Position numbers and translations under genes: made by a program | The notes under the pieces: generated by a model | Seen by the model: the letters and a program-made list of their open reading frames with translations, nothing else | What the model was told of the DNA's origin: nothing | Database searches by the model: none | In this document: positions 25,587-33,740 of the stretch, one piece after another | Numbering within the stretch: position 1 is the first letter of the stretch | How the letters are laid out: each line of letters begins with the position of its first letter | NCBI GenBank assembly: GCA_003141695.1 | Contig: PLNE01000098.1 | Coordinates: 5,287 to 45,242 of the forward strand | Direction: 5' to 3' | DNA length: 39,956 nt | Origin: Candidatus Dormiibacterota bacterium | GTDB lineage: Bacteria > Chloroflexota > Dormibacteria > Aeolococcales > Aeolococcaceae

Positions 25587-26518
25587 CGTGGCGGCGGTGG
25601 CGGCCGGATGACACCCGCGGCGGTGGCCCGATGAGGCCCGCGGCGGTTGTCCCGATGACGCTCGTGGTTGTGTCGATCCTCGGGGCGGCGCTCTTCATCT
25701 GGCCGTTTGCCGTCTCCAGCGCTCCCGCTCCGGTGGTGGCACTCACCCTGGCCCTGGGGACCCTCGCCGCCCTCGCCGCGGTGGAGACGGCGATGCGCCG
25801 TCTCGACGCGCGGCGCTTCGCCCTTCTCGCCGCCATCGCCGGCATCGACGCGGCGCTGCGGCTCGTCCTGGTGACCGGCGCCGGGGGGTTCAGCCCGATC
25901 TTCTTCCTCATTCTCGCCACCGGTTACGTCTACGGGCCCTCCTTCGGCTTCCTCTGCGGGGCCACGTCGCTGCTCGCGTCGGCGGTGGCCACCGGGGGTA
26001 TCGGGCCCTGGCTCCCCTACGAGATGTTCGGTTGCGGCTGGACCGGGGCGGCGGCGGGGATCGCCGGGCTTCGCCGTTCCTCGACCCCGGGCATGCGGGA
26101 CATCGCCGTTCTCGCGGTCGTCAGCGTGGTCGCCGGCTACGCCTACGGGGCGCTCCTCGACGTCTGGGATTGGACCACCTTCTACCGGGGGAGCCCCTCG
26201 TTCGGATTCCTGCCGGGCGCCGGGACGGGGGTGCTCCTGCAGCGGTTCGGGCGCTTCTACCTGGCCACCTCGGTGGTCTGGGACAGCTTTCGCGCCGCCG
26301 GTGACGCTCTCGCCGTGATCGTCCTCGGGCTGCCCGTGCTCGCTGCCCTGGCGCGGGTGAAGAGCAGGCTGACCTTCACCGTCTCCAGCCCGGGAGGTGG
26401 CGACGGAGCCCGGCCGTCCTCAGATGGCGCGGTGCCCTGGGCCTCCGGTGCCGGGCTCGCCGCTCAGCCCCCCACCCCGACCCGGTCGGGCCTGCTGCCC
26501 GGGTCGGGGTCTCAGTGA
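25583..26518 (+). CDS. ECF transporter substrate-binding S component, predicted for cobalamin
   Basis: A 311-residue membrane protein with about six hydrophobic segments starting near residue 22. FFLILATGYVYGPSFGFLCGATSLLASAVATGGIGPWLPYEMFGCGWTGAAAGIAG is the characteristic S-component core: a small-residue helix that docks on EcfT and a loop with conserved Gly, Pro and Trp. Its ATG overlaps the ATPase stop (ATGA). The last 55 residues are disordered Gly/Ser/Pro sequence. The riboswitch and the transcobalamin-like partners point to B12 (compare CbrT), but specificity is inferred. Its 3' end overlaps the convergent dehydrogenase gene by seven bases, and a GC-rich stem sits in its last codons. 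Confidence 0.85.
   Translation: MTWRRWRPDDTRGGGPMRPAAVVPMTLVVVSILGAALFIWPFAVSSAPAPVVALTLALGTLAALAAVETAMRRLDARRFALLAAIAGIDAALRLVLVTGAGGFSPIFFLILATGYVYGPSFGFLCGATSLLASAVATGGIGPWLPYEMFGCGWTGAAAGIAGLRRSSTPGMRDIAVLAVVSVVAGYAYGALLDVWDWTTFYRGSPSFGFLPGAGTGVLLQRFGRFYLATSVVWDSFRAAGDALAVIVLGLPVLAALARVKSRLTFTVSSPGGGDGARPSSDGAVPWASGAGLAAQPPTPTRSGLLPGSGSQ
26474..26510. terminator. GC-rich stem at the end of the ECF operon
   Basis: ACCCCGACCCGG (26474-26485) pairs perfectly with CCGGGTCGGGGT (26499-26510) around a 13-base loop. It lies inside the last codons of the S-component gene and at the 3' end of the convergent dehydrogenase gene. There is no T-run; it may separate the two transcripts. Confidence 0.55.
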
Positions 26519-27729
26519 CCCTTGGGGGTGCGCTCTTCGCAGCCCCAGGGGGTGTTGTGAGACGTGAGCAGCTCCAGGAAGGGGTCCGCCGGGAACGCCT
26601 CCGGACCGAGGACGCCGGCTCCCGACCAGACCTTGGACTCGATCAGCTCGAGCGCGGCCAGCGGGTTGACCGCCGTCTGCCACACCACCGCCTGCGACCC
26701 GTACTCGGCCATCGAGGCGGCGTTGTCCACCACGTGATAGAGATAGACCTCACGCGGCTTGCCGTCCTTCCCGGTGCCGCGCACCAACGTGCCGGCGCAG
26801 GTCAGGCCGGACATGCGATCCCCCAGGCCGGCGGGATCGGGCAGGCACGCGGCCACGACGTCGCGCGGCGAGACCCGGCATTCGCCGACCTCCACCGGGG
26901 AGGTCGAGTCCAGCCCGAGCTTGTGCAGCGCCTTGAGGACGCCGATGAACTCGCCGCCCAGCCCGTACTTGAAGGTGACCCGCCTGCAATCGACCCAGCG
27001 CGGCACCAGGAGCACCTCCTCGTGCTCCACGTTCACGCACTCGACCGGACCGATGCCCGCGGGGAAGTCGAATATCTCGGGCTCGCTGAAGGGCGGCGTC
27101 GTGTACCAGCCACGCCCGCGCTCGTAGATGATCGGCGGGTTGAGGCATTCCTCGATCGTCGTCCAGATGGAGAAGGTGGGGGCGAACTCGTATCCCTCGA
27201 CGACCAGGTTGGCCCCGTCGCGGACGCCCACCTCGTCGATGGAGGAGAAGAGGTGATCGGCGGCGTAGCGCGCGAAGACGTCGGCGAGGCCGGGCTCCAC
27301 GCCCATCCCCACCAGGGCCAGGAGCCCCTTGCTCTCCCATTCACCGGCGAGGGCAAACTGCTCGTCCCCGAGCTTGACGCCGGGCGTGGCGAAGGGGTCG
27401 TCCGGGTGGGGGCGGGAGAGCGACATGGCCATGTCCAGGTAATTGACCCCGGAGGCCAGCGCGGCCCGGAAGAGAGGCATGACGAACCTGGGGTCCACGG
27501 CGTTGAGGAGCACGTCGCACCGCTCCGCCGCCAGGAGTTGCGCCACCGCCTTCTCGTCGCCGGCATCCAGGCCAACGGCCGTGAACCGGGCGCCAGCGGC
27601 GGCGACGGCGCGCTCCGCCCTGACTCGGTCGTGGTCGGCGACCACCATCGCCTCGAACAGGTTCCAGCGCGACGCCGTGCGGGCGATCGCGGTCCCGACT
27701 CCACCGGCCCCGACCAGCAATACACGCAT
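26512..27729 (-). CDS. Saccharopine dehydrogenase-like NAD(P)-dependent oxidoreductase
   Basis: A 405-residue protein with an N-terminal Rossmann fold ([22 protein letters not shown]) followed by [14 protein letters not shown] and [33 protein letters not shown], the Sacchrp_dh_NADP pattern; the larger C-terminal half ([34 protein letters not shown]..) matches the catalytic part of saccharopine/carboxynorspermidine dehydrogenases. Such enzymes form or split a secondary amine between an amino acid or diamine and an aldehyde. It is divergent from the aldehyde dehydrogenase-GabT-permease cluster, so it probably acts in the same diamine or lysine route. GGAGGG lies nine bases before the ATG, with a TATAAT element just upstream. 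Confidence 0.85.
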   Translation of the reverse strand: MRVLLVGAGGVGTAIARTASRWNLFEAMVVADHDRVRAERAVAAAGARFTAVGLDAGDEKAVAQLLAAERCDVLLNAVDPRFVMPLFRAALASGVNYLDMAMSLSRPHPDDPFATPGVKLGDEQFALAGEWESKGLLALVGMGVEPGLADVFARYAADHLFSSIDEVGVRDGANLVVEGYEFAPTFSIWTTIEECLNPPIIYERGRGWYTTPPFSEPEIFDFPAGIGPVECVNVEHEEVLLVPRWVDCRRVTFKYGLGGEFIGVLKALHKLGLDSTSPVEVGECRVSPRDVVAACLPDPAGLGDRMSGLTCAGTLVRGTGKDGKPREVYLYHVVDNAASMAEYGSQAVVWQTAVNPLAALELIESKVWSGAGVLGPEAFPADPFLELLTSHNTPWGCEERTPKGH

Positions 27730-27739
27730 CGCAGAAAAC

Positions 27740-27773
27740 CCTCCGGCCGGCGATTATACTTGCCGGCCGGAGG
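27740..27773. promoter_or_regulatory. Perfect inverted repeat enclosing divergent -10 elements
   Basis: CCTCCGGCCGGC (27740-27751) and GCCGGCCGGAGG (27762-27773) are exact 12-base inverted repeats flanking GATTATACTT. The spacer reads TATACT on the plus strand and TATAAT on the minus strand, both good -10 hexamers. The site lies between the divergent dehydrogenase and aldehyde dehydrogenase genes and could be a shared operator. No -35 was recognised. Confidence 0.6.
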
Positions 27774-27824
27774 CGTTGCGGGGGGTGCCGGCGCACAGCG
27801 TGGACAGGTTGGTGGGAGGCGGCC

Positions 27825-29268
27825 GTGGGCGCTACAGACGGCAGATGGGGAAACTTCGTGGGGGGCCGGTACGTCGACCCCAAGGACGGCTCCTTCAGTC
27901 AGCTCATCGATCCTGTGACCGGAGAGCCGTTCGCCGCGGCACCACTCTCTCAACCCGCGGATGTGGAGCACGCCCTCGGCGTTGCGCAGGCGGCGTTCGA
28001 GAAGTGGCGTGAGACCACTCCGGCGGAGCGGAGCCTCGCCCTGCTGCGCTTCGCCGACGCGGTCGAGAAGCGCGGTGCTGAGCTGGTCGACCTCGAGTGC
28101 CGCAACACCGGCAAGCCGCGTGCCCTGACGACCTCCGAGGAGCTGCCGCCGGTGCTCGACCAGATCCGCTTCTTTGCCGGCGCGTGCCGGCTTCTCGAAG
28201 GACGCGCGGCGGCCGAGTACATGCGGGGCTACACCTCCTTCGTGCGCCGGGAGCCGGTGGGGGTGTGCGCCCAGGTGACGCCCTGGAACTACCCGATGAT
28301 GATGGCGGTGTGGAAGTTCGCACCGGCCATCGCCGCGGGGAACACCGTCGTCCTCAAGCCGGCTCACACCACCCCGCTCAGCACCCTGTTCCTGGCTGAG
28401 ATCGCTGCGGAGTTCCTCCCGCCCGGGGTGCTGAACGTGCTCTGCGGGAGCAACCGCGACATGGGTGCCGCCTTGATCGGCCACCCGATCCCCCGCATGG
28501 TCTCGATCACCGGCAGCGTGCGAGCCGGACGCGAGGTGGCTCAGACGGCGGCTGTCGATCTCAAGAGGGTGCATCTCGAGCTGGGAGGCAAGGCCCCCGT
28601 GGTCGTGTTCGACGACGTCGACGTGGCCAAGGCGGCCGCGGGCATCGCCATGGCCGGCTTCTTCAACGCGGGCCAGGACTGCACGGCCGCCACGCGTGTG
28701 CTCGCTGCTCCGCGTGTCTACGCAGACCTGGTCGACGCGCTGGCGGAGCGGGCCAGGAGCCAGGTGGTCGGCGCTCCGGACGATGCGCACGTGGACCTCG
28801 GTCCGCTCAACAGTGAACACCAGCTCAAGGTCGTGAGCGGCTACGTGGATCGGCTGCCCGCGCACACCGAGGTGCGCGCCGGTGGCCACCGCATCGGCGA
28901 CCGGGGCTTCTTCTACCAGCCCACCGTGGTCACCGGGGTCGAGCAGCCCGACGAGATCGTCCAGGAGGAGGTGTTCGGACCGGTCATCACGGTGCAGCGC
29001 TTCTCCGACGAGGAGCAGGCCGTGACCTGGGCCAATGAGGTCGAGTTCGGGCTGGCATCATCGGTCTGGACCCGCGACCACGGTCGCGCGATGCGCATGA
29101 GCAAGCGGCTCGACTTCGGGTGCGTCTGGATCAACACGCACATCCCGCTGGTGGCCGAGATGCCCCACGGTGGCTTCCGGCATTCGGCGGTACGGCAAGG
29201 ATCTGTCGGTGTACGGCTTCGAGGACTACACGAGGATCAAGCACGTCATGACGGCGCTGGACGTCTGA
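27825..29268 (+). CDS. Aminobutyraldehyde/betaine-type aldehyde dehydrogenase, frameshifted near the end
   Basis: An NAD-dependent aldehyde dehydrogenase of about 480 residues, likely oxidising an omega-amino aldehyde such as 4-aminobutyraldehyde. [45 protein letters not shown], the catalytic Glu in [15 protein letters not shown] and the catalytic Cys in [14 protein letters not shown] are intact. After [10 protein letters not shown] (about 29190) the frame breaks: one base extra in TCGGCGGTAC. In the +1 frame the normal ending resumes as [20 protein letters not shown] and stops at TGA 29266-29268. Without correction the frame reads straight through into GabT, giving a 926-codon artefact. GTG start at 27825 with GGAGG upstream. 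It may be a sequencing error or a real lesion. Confidence 0.85.
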
Positions 29269-29285
29269 GCCAGGTGGGCCCGAAG

Positions 29286-30605
29286 GTGAACACCACCCCC
29301 GACGAGGTTCCGCAACAGCGCCGGCTCCTGACCGAGATCCCCGGGCCGCGCTCCCGCGAGCTGGCCGGGCGCCGGGATCGCGCCATCCCCAGGGGGGTGA
29401 GCACCACCCTGCCCGTCTTCGTCGTCCGGGCGGGCCCGGGCATCCTCGAGGACGTCGACGGCAACCGGCTGATCGACTTCGGCTCCGGCATCTCGACGAC
29501 CAATGCCGGCAACAGCGCCCCCTTGGTGGTCGAGGCCATCCAGGAGCAGGCCGCCCTCTTCACTCACACGTGCTTCCAGGTGACCCCGTACGCCGGCTAT
29601 GTCGAGGTCTGCGAGCGCCTGAATCAGCTCACCCCGGGAGACCACGAGAAGCGCTCCTTCCTGGTCAACTCCGGCGCCGAGGCGATCGAGAACGTGGTCA
29701 AGGTGGCGCGCTACGCGACCGGCCGCCCGGGGATCGTGGCCTTCGACCACGGCTTTCACGGGCGCACCCTGCTGACCATGACGCTGACCGGCAAGGCCAT
29801 GCCCTACAAGCGCGGATTCGGCCCCTTCGCCCCGGAGGTCCATCGCGCCCCCTACTCGTATCCCTTCCGAGGGACGGGGCGCCTCGCCGAGACCATCACC
29901 ATGCTGGAGACGAGCGTCGGGGCGGAGAGCATCGCCGCGGTGCTCGTCGAGCCGATCGCCGGCGAGGGTGGGGTCGTCGTGCCGGAGGCGGGATGGCTCG
30001 CCGGCCTGGCCGGTTGGTGCCGGGAGCGGGGCATTCTCCTCATCGCCGACGAGGTCCAGACCGGCTTCGGGCGCACCGGCGACTGGTTCGCCTGCGAGCA
30101 CGAGGGGGTCGTGCCCGACCTGGTGGCGACCGCCAAGAGCCTGGGGGGCGGGCTGCCCATCGGTGGGGTGACGGGCCGCGCCGAGGTGATGGACTCGGTC
30201 CACCCCGGGGGCCTCGGCGGGACCTTCGGGGGCAACCCGGTCTCCTGCGCCGCCTCCCTGGCCGCGATCCGCACCATCGAGACCGAGGGTCTCATCGAGC
30301 GAGCCCGCCTCATTGGCGAGGCGGTGCTCCCCCGGCTGCGCAAGCTCTCCGCCACCCTACCCGCGGTCGGGGAGGTGCGCGGCAGGGGCGCGATGGTGGG
30401 CATCGAGTTCGTCCGGGACGACGGGATCACGCCGGACCGGGAGATCACCGGCCGGGTGCTGCGCAGGTGCCATCAAGCCGGGCTCCTGGTGCTCACGGCG
30501 GGGACCTACGGCAACGTCATCCGCCTCCTCCCACCGCTCGTCATCTCGGACGGGCTCCTCGAGGAGGGGCTGGCGATCCTGGAGCAGGCGGTGGCGGCGT
30601 CATGA
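29286..30605 (+). CDS. gabT: 4-aminobutyrate aminotransferase (class III)
   Basis: A 439-residue PLP enzyme that moves the amino group of GABA to 2-oxoglutarate, giving succinate semialdehyde. Features of class III aminotransferases: [50 protein letters not shown], the PLP-binding Asp in [15 protein letters not shown] and the Schiff-base Lys in [21 protein letters not shown] at 29286 was chosen because AGGTGG lies eight bases upstream; GTG at 29274 is the other option. It begins 18 bases after the corrected aldehyde dehydrogenase stop. The product would be used by the downstream semialdehyde dehydrogenase at 32271. Confidence 0.88.
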   Translation: MNTTPDEVPQQRRLLTEIPGPRSRELAGRRDRAIPRGVSTTLPVFVVRAGPGILEDVDGNRLIDFGSGISTTNAGNSAPLVVEAIQEQAALFTHTCFQVTPYAGYVEVCERLNQLTPGDHEKRSFLVNSGAEAIENVVKVARYATGRPGIVAFDHGFHGRTLLTMTLTGKAMPYKRGFGPFAPEVHRAPYSYPFRGTGRLAETITMLETSVGAESIAAVLVEPIAGEGGVVVPEAGWLAGLAGWCRERGILLIADEVQTGFGRTGDWFACEHEGVVPDLVATAKSLGGGLPIGGVTGRAEVMDSVHPGGLGGTFGGNPVSCAASLAAIRTIETEGLIERARLIGEAVLPRLRKLSATLPAVGEVRGRGAMVGIEFVRDDGITPDREITGRVLRRCHQAGLLVLTAGTYGNVIRLLPPLVISDGLLEEGLAILEQAVAAS

Positions 30606-30672
30606 CCAACGGTGCCACCCGAGAGATCGGAACTGAAGGCAGGAGAGGGGATCGCGGACGCGGAGGGACCCC

Positions 30673-32262
30673 ATGACCGCGAGCACCCTCACCGAGACCC
30701 AGGTGGACAAGGGTCTCAAGCCCGGCGCTCTCTCCCTCGTCTCCAACATCGTCATCGGGGTGGCCTCGGTGGCGCCCGCCTACAGCCTGGCGGCGACCCT
30801 GGGTTTCGTCGTCGGCCTGGTGGGGCTGATCACCCCGCTCGTGGTGGTGATCGCCTTCATCCCCATGCTGTTCGTCTCGATCGGCTACAGCGAGATGAAC
30901 AAGGCCGACCCCGATTGCGGCACCACCTTCACCTGGGCGACGCGCGCCTTCGGCCCGCGCACCGGCTGGATGGGCGGCTGGGCCATCCTCGCATCGGACA
31001 TCCTGGTCATGGCCAGCCTCGCCCAGGTGGCCTCCCAGTACACCTACCTGCTCTTCAACGCCACCAGCATCGGCCGGGATGCGACGAGCGGCTGGGTGCT
31101 GCTGCTCGGTGTGGTGTTCATCGCCGTGATGACCTACATCTGCTACCGGGGCATCGAGATCTCGGCGCGGATCCAGCGGGTGCTGCTCTCGATCGAGGTG
31201 GTCATGCTGCTCGTCTTCGGCCTGGTGGCGCTTGTCCGGGTGCTGACCGGCAACGCACCTCCCGGCCACGTGACGCCGAGCTTCTCCTGGTTCAACCCGG
31301 GGGCGGTGCCGTTCTCGGCGCTGGTCAGCGGCCTCATCCTCATGCTCTTCATCTACTGGGGCTGGGACACGTCGGTCTCCGTCAACGAGGAGACCGCCGA
31401 TCGCACCCGGTCCCCCGGGCTGGCTGCGATCATCTCCACCGTCCTGCTGCTGGGGATGTACTTCATCGTCACCCTGGGCGCCCAGTCGTTCGTCGGCGTG
31501 GGGACCACCGGGCTCGGCCTCTCCAACCCGGCCAACGCGGGTGACGTGATCTCCGTCCTCGGCATCGCGGTGTTCGGCAGCTCCTGGCTGGGCCAGGTCT
31601 TCTACCACCTCCTCCTGCTCATGGTGTTGAGCTCGGCGGCCGCCTCGACGCAGACGACCATCCTCCCGACCGCCCGCACCATGCTTTCGATGGCGGTGTA
31701 CAAGGCGATCCCCGACTCGTTCGCCAAGATGCACCCGCGCTACTTCACTCCCACGGTGGCCACCCTGGCGATGGGGGGCGTCTCGGCCGTCATGTACGCG
31801 GCGATGAACTACATCTCCGGCGGTGACGTGATCGCCGACGCGGTCACTGCCATCGGCGTCTGGATCGCCTTCTACTACGGCCTGACCGGTTTCACCTGCG
31901 GCTGGTACTACCGCAAGACCCTGCTGAGCAGCGCCCGCAACCTCTGGATGCGCGGCGTCCTTCCGGTGCTGGGCGGGCTGATGCTCTACTTCGCCCTGGG
32001 CTGGAGCGTCAAGGCCGACTTCGACTTCAGCAGCGGGGTCAGCTACACCTCCTGGCAGCTCCCCGTCGGGCCCCGCTGGGTGATCGGCGGCGTGTTTCTC
32101 ATCGCCCTGGGCTCGGCGGTGCTGGGGGTGGTCCTGATGGCCGCGTGGAACATCGCCCGCCCGGCCTTCTTCCGCGGCGAGATCCTCAACCGATCCACGC
32201 CGACCCTGGTGCCCGACGAGCCCGTGATCCCGGGCATCAGCCCTCCCACGAGCGCCGCCTAG
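30673..32262 (+). CDS. APC-family amino acid/polyamine permease
   Basis: A 529-residue permease with about twelve hydrophobic segments and the APC pattern: SLVSNIVIGVASVAPAYSLAATLGFVVG in helix 1, PMLFVSIGYSEMNKADPDCGTTFTWATRAFGPRTGWMGGW after helix 2 and the helix 6-7 region LMLFIYWGWDTSVSVNEETAD. GGAGGGACCCC stands directly before its ATG. Located between gabT and a succinate-semialdehyde dehydrogenase gene, it probably imports GABA, putrescine or a related amine for this pathway. The substrate cannot be fixed from sequence alone. Confidence 0.9.
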   Translation: MTASTLTETQVDKGLKPGALSLVSNIVIGVASVAPAYSLAATLGFVVGLVGLITPLVVVIAFIPMLFVSIGYSEMNKADPDCGTTFTWATRAFGPRTGWMGGWAILASDILVMASLAQVASQYTYLLFNATSIGRDATSGWVLLLGVVFIAVMTYICYRGIEISARIQRVLLSIEVVMLLVFGLVALVRVLTGNAPPGHVTPSFSWFNPGAVPFSALVSGLILMLFIYWGWDTSVSVNEETADRTRSPGLAAIISTVLLLGMYFIVTLGAQSFVGVGTTGLGLSNPANAGDVISVLGIAVFGSSWLGQVFYHLLLLMVLSSAAASTQTTILPTARTMLSMAVYKAIPDSFAKMHPRYFTPTVATLAMGGVSAVMYAAMNYISGGDVIADAVTAIGVWIAFYYGLTGFTCGWYYRKTLLSSARNLWMRGVLPVLGGLMLYFALGWSVKADFDFSSGVSYTSWQLPVGPRWVIGGVFLIALGSAVLGVVLMAAWNIARPAFFRGEILNRSTPTLVPDEPVIPGISPPTSAA

Positions 32263-32270
32263 TACGCTTC

Positions 32271-33650
32271 ATGCCCAGAATCGTGGACGAGATCGTCACC
32301 GTCAACCCCGCCACCGAGGCGGAGCTCCGCCGCTACCCCGTGATGACCGAGGACGAGGTCGGAGCCATCCTGGATGACGTCCGGAGAAGCGGCACCGGCT
32401 GGCGCGAGGTGCCCATGGGGGGGCGCGCCGAGCTGATGCACGCTGCCGCGGGTGTGCTCCGGCGGCGCGCCGGCGAGCTCGCCGGGCTGGTCACCGCCGA
32501 GATGGGCAAGCTGACCGCCGAGGCTCGCGCCGAGGTGGAGAAGTGCGCCACGACCTGCGACCACTTCGCGGACCATGCTGAGGAGTACCTGGCTGATCAA
32601 CCGGCCCCGTCCGACGGTTCCTCCAGCTTCGTGGCCTTCGAGCCCCTCGGGACGGTGCTCGCGATCATGCCCTGGAACTTCCCGCTCTGGCAGGTGATCC
32701 GCTTTGCCGCCCCCGCCCTGATGGCCGGCAACACCGCGTTGCTCAAGCACGCTAGCAACACCACCGGATCGGGGCTCGCGGTCGAGGCCGTCTTCCGTGA
32801 GGCCGGCTTCCCCGAGTCGGTCTTCCGGACCTTGGTGATCCCCGGCCGGCGCGCCGGCGCTGTCGTCGAGGATCCCCGCGTCGCCGCCGTGACCCTCACC
32901 GGCAGCGAGGAGGCCGGCGCCCAGACCGCCGCCATCGCCGGCCGCTGCCTCAAGAAGACGGTCCTGGAGCTCGGCGGCTCGGACGCCTTCGTCGTCCTGG
33001 AGGATGCCGACATCGAGGCGGCCGCGGCGACCGCGGCGAGGGCGCGGTTCCAAAACTGCGGCCAGAGCTGCATTGCCGCCAAGCGGTTCATCGTCGTGGA
33101 CGCGGTCGCCGAGAGCTTCGAGGAGGCGTTTGTCGCCGCGACCCGGCGGCTTCGTGTCGGCGATCCCAGCGAAGCCGAGACCACCATGGGACCGCTGGCG
33201 CGCGATGATCTTCGCGACGACTTGGAGCGCCAGCTCCACGGGTCCCTGGACCGCGGGGCGCGCCTGCTCACCGGAGGCCGGCGCCCCGATCGGCGCGGCT
33301 GGTTCTACGAGCCGACCATCCTCACGGGCTGCACGCCGGGGATGCCGGCGTTCGACGAGGAGACCTTCGGGCCGCTGGCCGCGGTGACCAGGGTCTCAGG
33401 GGAGGACGAGGCCCGGCGCCTCGCCAACCACTCCGACTTCGGTCTGGGCGGCAATGTCTGGACCCGGGATGTGGAGCGTGGCGTGAGATTCGCCCGGAGC
33501 CTGGAGACCGGAGGGGTCTTCGTCAACGGCATGACCCACTCGGATCCCCGCCTTCCGTTCGGCGGGGTCAAGCGGAGCGGCTACGGTCGCGAGCTCTACT
33601 CCTTCGGCATCCGCGAGTTCGTCAACATCAAGACGATCTGGGTCGGTTAG
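32271..33650 (+). CDS. gabD: NAD(P)-dependent succinate-semialdehyde dehydrogenase
   Basis: A 459-residue aldehyde dehydrogenase of the short SSADH type that passes the GABA carbon skeleton to succinate. It begins PRIVDEIVTVNPATEAELRRYP, which fits the family start at ATG 32271, eight bases after the permease stop. PWNFPLWQVIRFAAPALMAGNTALLKHASNTTG, the catalytic Glu in VLELGGSDAFVVLEDAD, the catalytic Cys in FQNCGQSCIAAKRF, EETFGPLAAV and LPFGGVKRSGYGRELYSFGIREFVNIK are all present. Together with GabT it completes GABA breakdown. No ribosome binding site is obvious, so coupling to the permease gene is likely. Confidence 0.88.
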   Translation: MPRIVDEIVTVNPATEAELRRYPVMTEDEVGAILDDVRRSGTGWREVPMGGRAELMHAAAGVLRRRAGELAGLVTAEMGKLTAEARAEVEKCATTCDHFADHAEEYLADQPAPSDGSSSFVAFEPLGTVLAIMPWNFPLWQVIRFAAPALMAGNTALLKHASNTTGSGLAVEAVFREAGFPESVFRTLVIPGRRAGAVVEDPRVAAVTLTGSEEAGAQTAAIAGRCLKKTVLELGGSDAFVVLEDADIEAAAATAARARFQNCGQSCIAAKRFIVVDAVAESFEEAFVAATRRLRVGDPSEAETTMGPLARDDLRDDLERQLHGSLDRGARLLTGGRRPDRRGWFYEPTILTGCTPGMPAFDEETFGPLAAVTRVSGEDEARRLANHSDFGLGGNVWTRDVERGVRFARSLETGGVFVNGMTHSDPRLPFGGVKRSGYGRELYSFGIREFVNIKTIWVG

Positions 33651-33667
33651 CGGCCTTCGCGCCGGCG

Positions 33668-33706
33668 TCTCAGGTGAGCCTCAGCTGCCTCTCAGAGGTC
33701 TCTCAG
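33668..33706. promoter_or_regulatory. Four CTCAG direct repeats with exact 11-base period
   Basis: CTCAG occurs at 33669, 33680, 33691 and 33702, each 11 bases apart, 35 to 72 bases upstream of the next gene. Repeats on one face of the helix with an 11-base step are the usual layout of OmpR/PhoB-family regulator sites. The regulator is not in this window. Confidence 0.65.
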
Positions 33707-33740
33707 CGGGTGCCACCCGCCGGAGCCTTAGCGTGGGGGC

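Noticed and set aside
27825-30605. Single 926-residue aldehyde dehydrogenase-aminotransferase fusion
   Set aside because: The normal aldehyde dehydrogenase ending is present in the +1 frame with its own stop, and GabT has its own start and ribosome binding site; the fusion comes from one extra base.
33651-33740. Riboswitch or intrinsic terminator between gabD and the glycosidase-like gene
   Set aside because: No conserved aptamer core or stem with a T-run; the only clear structure is the CTCAG array.
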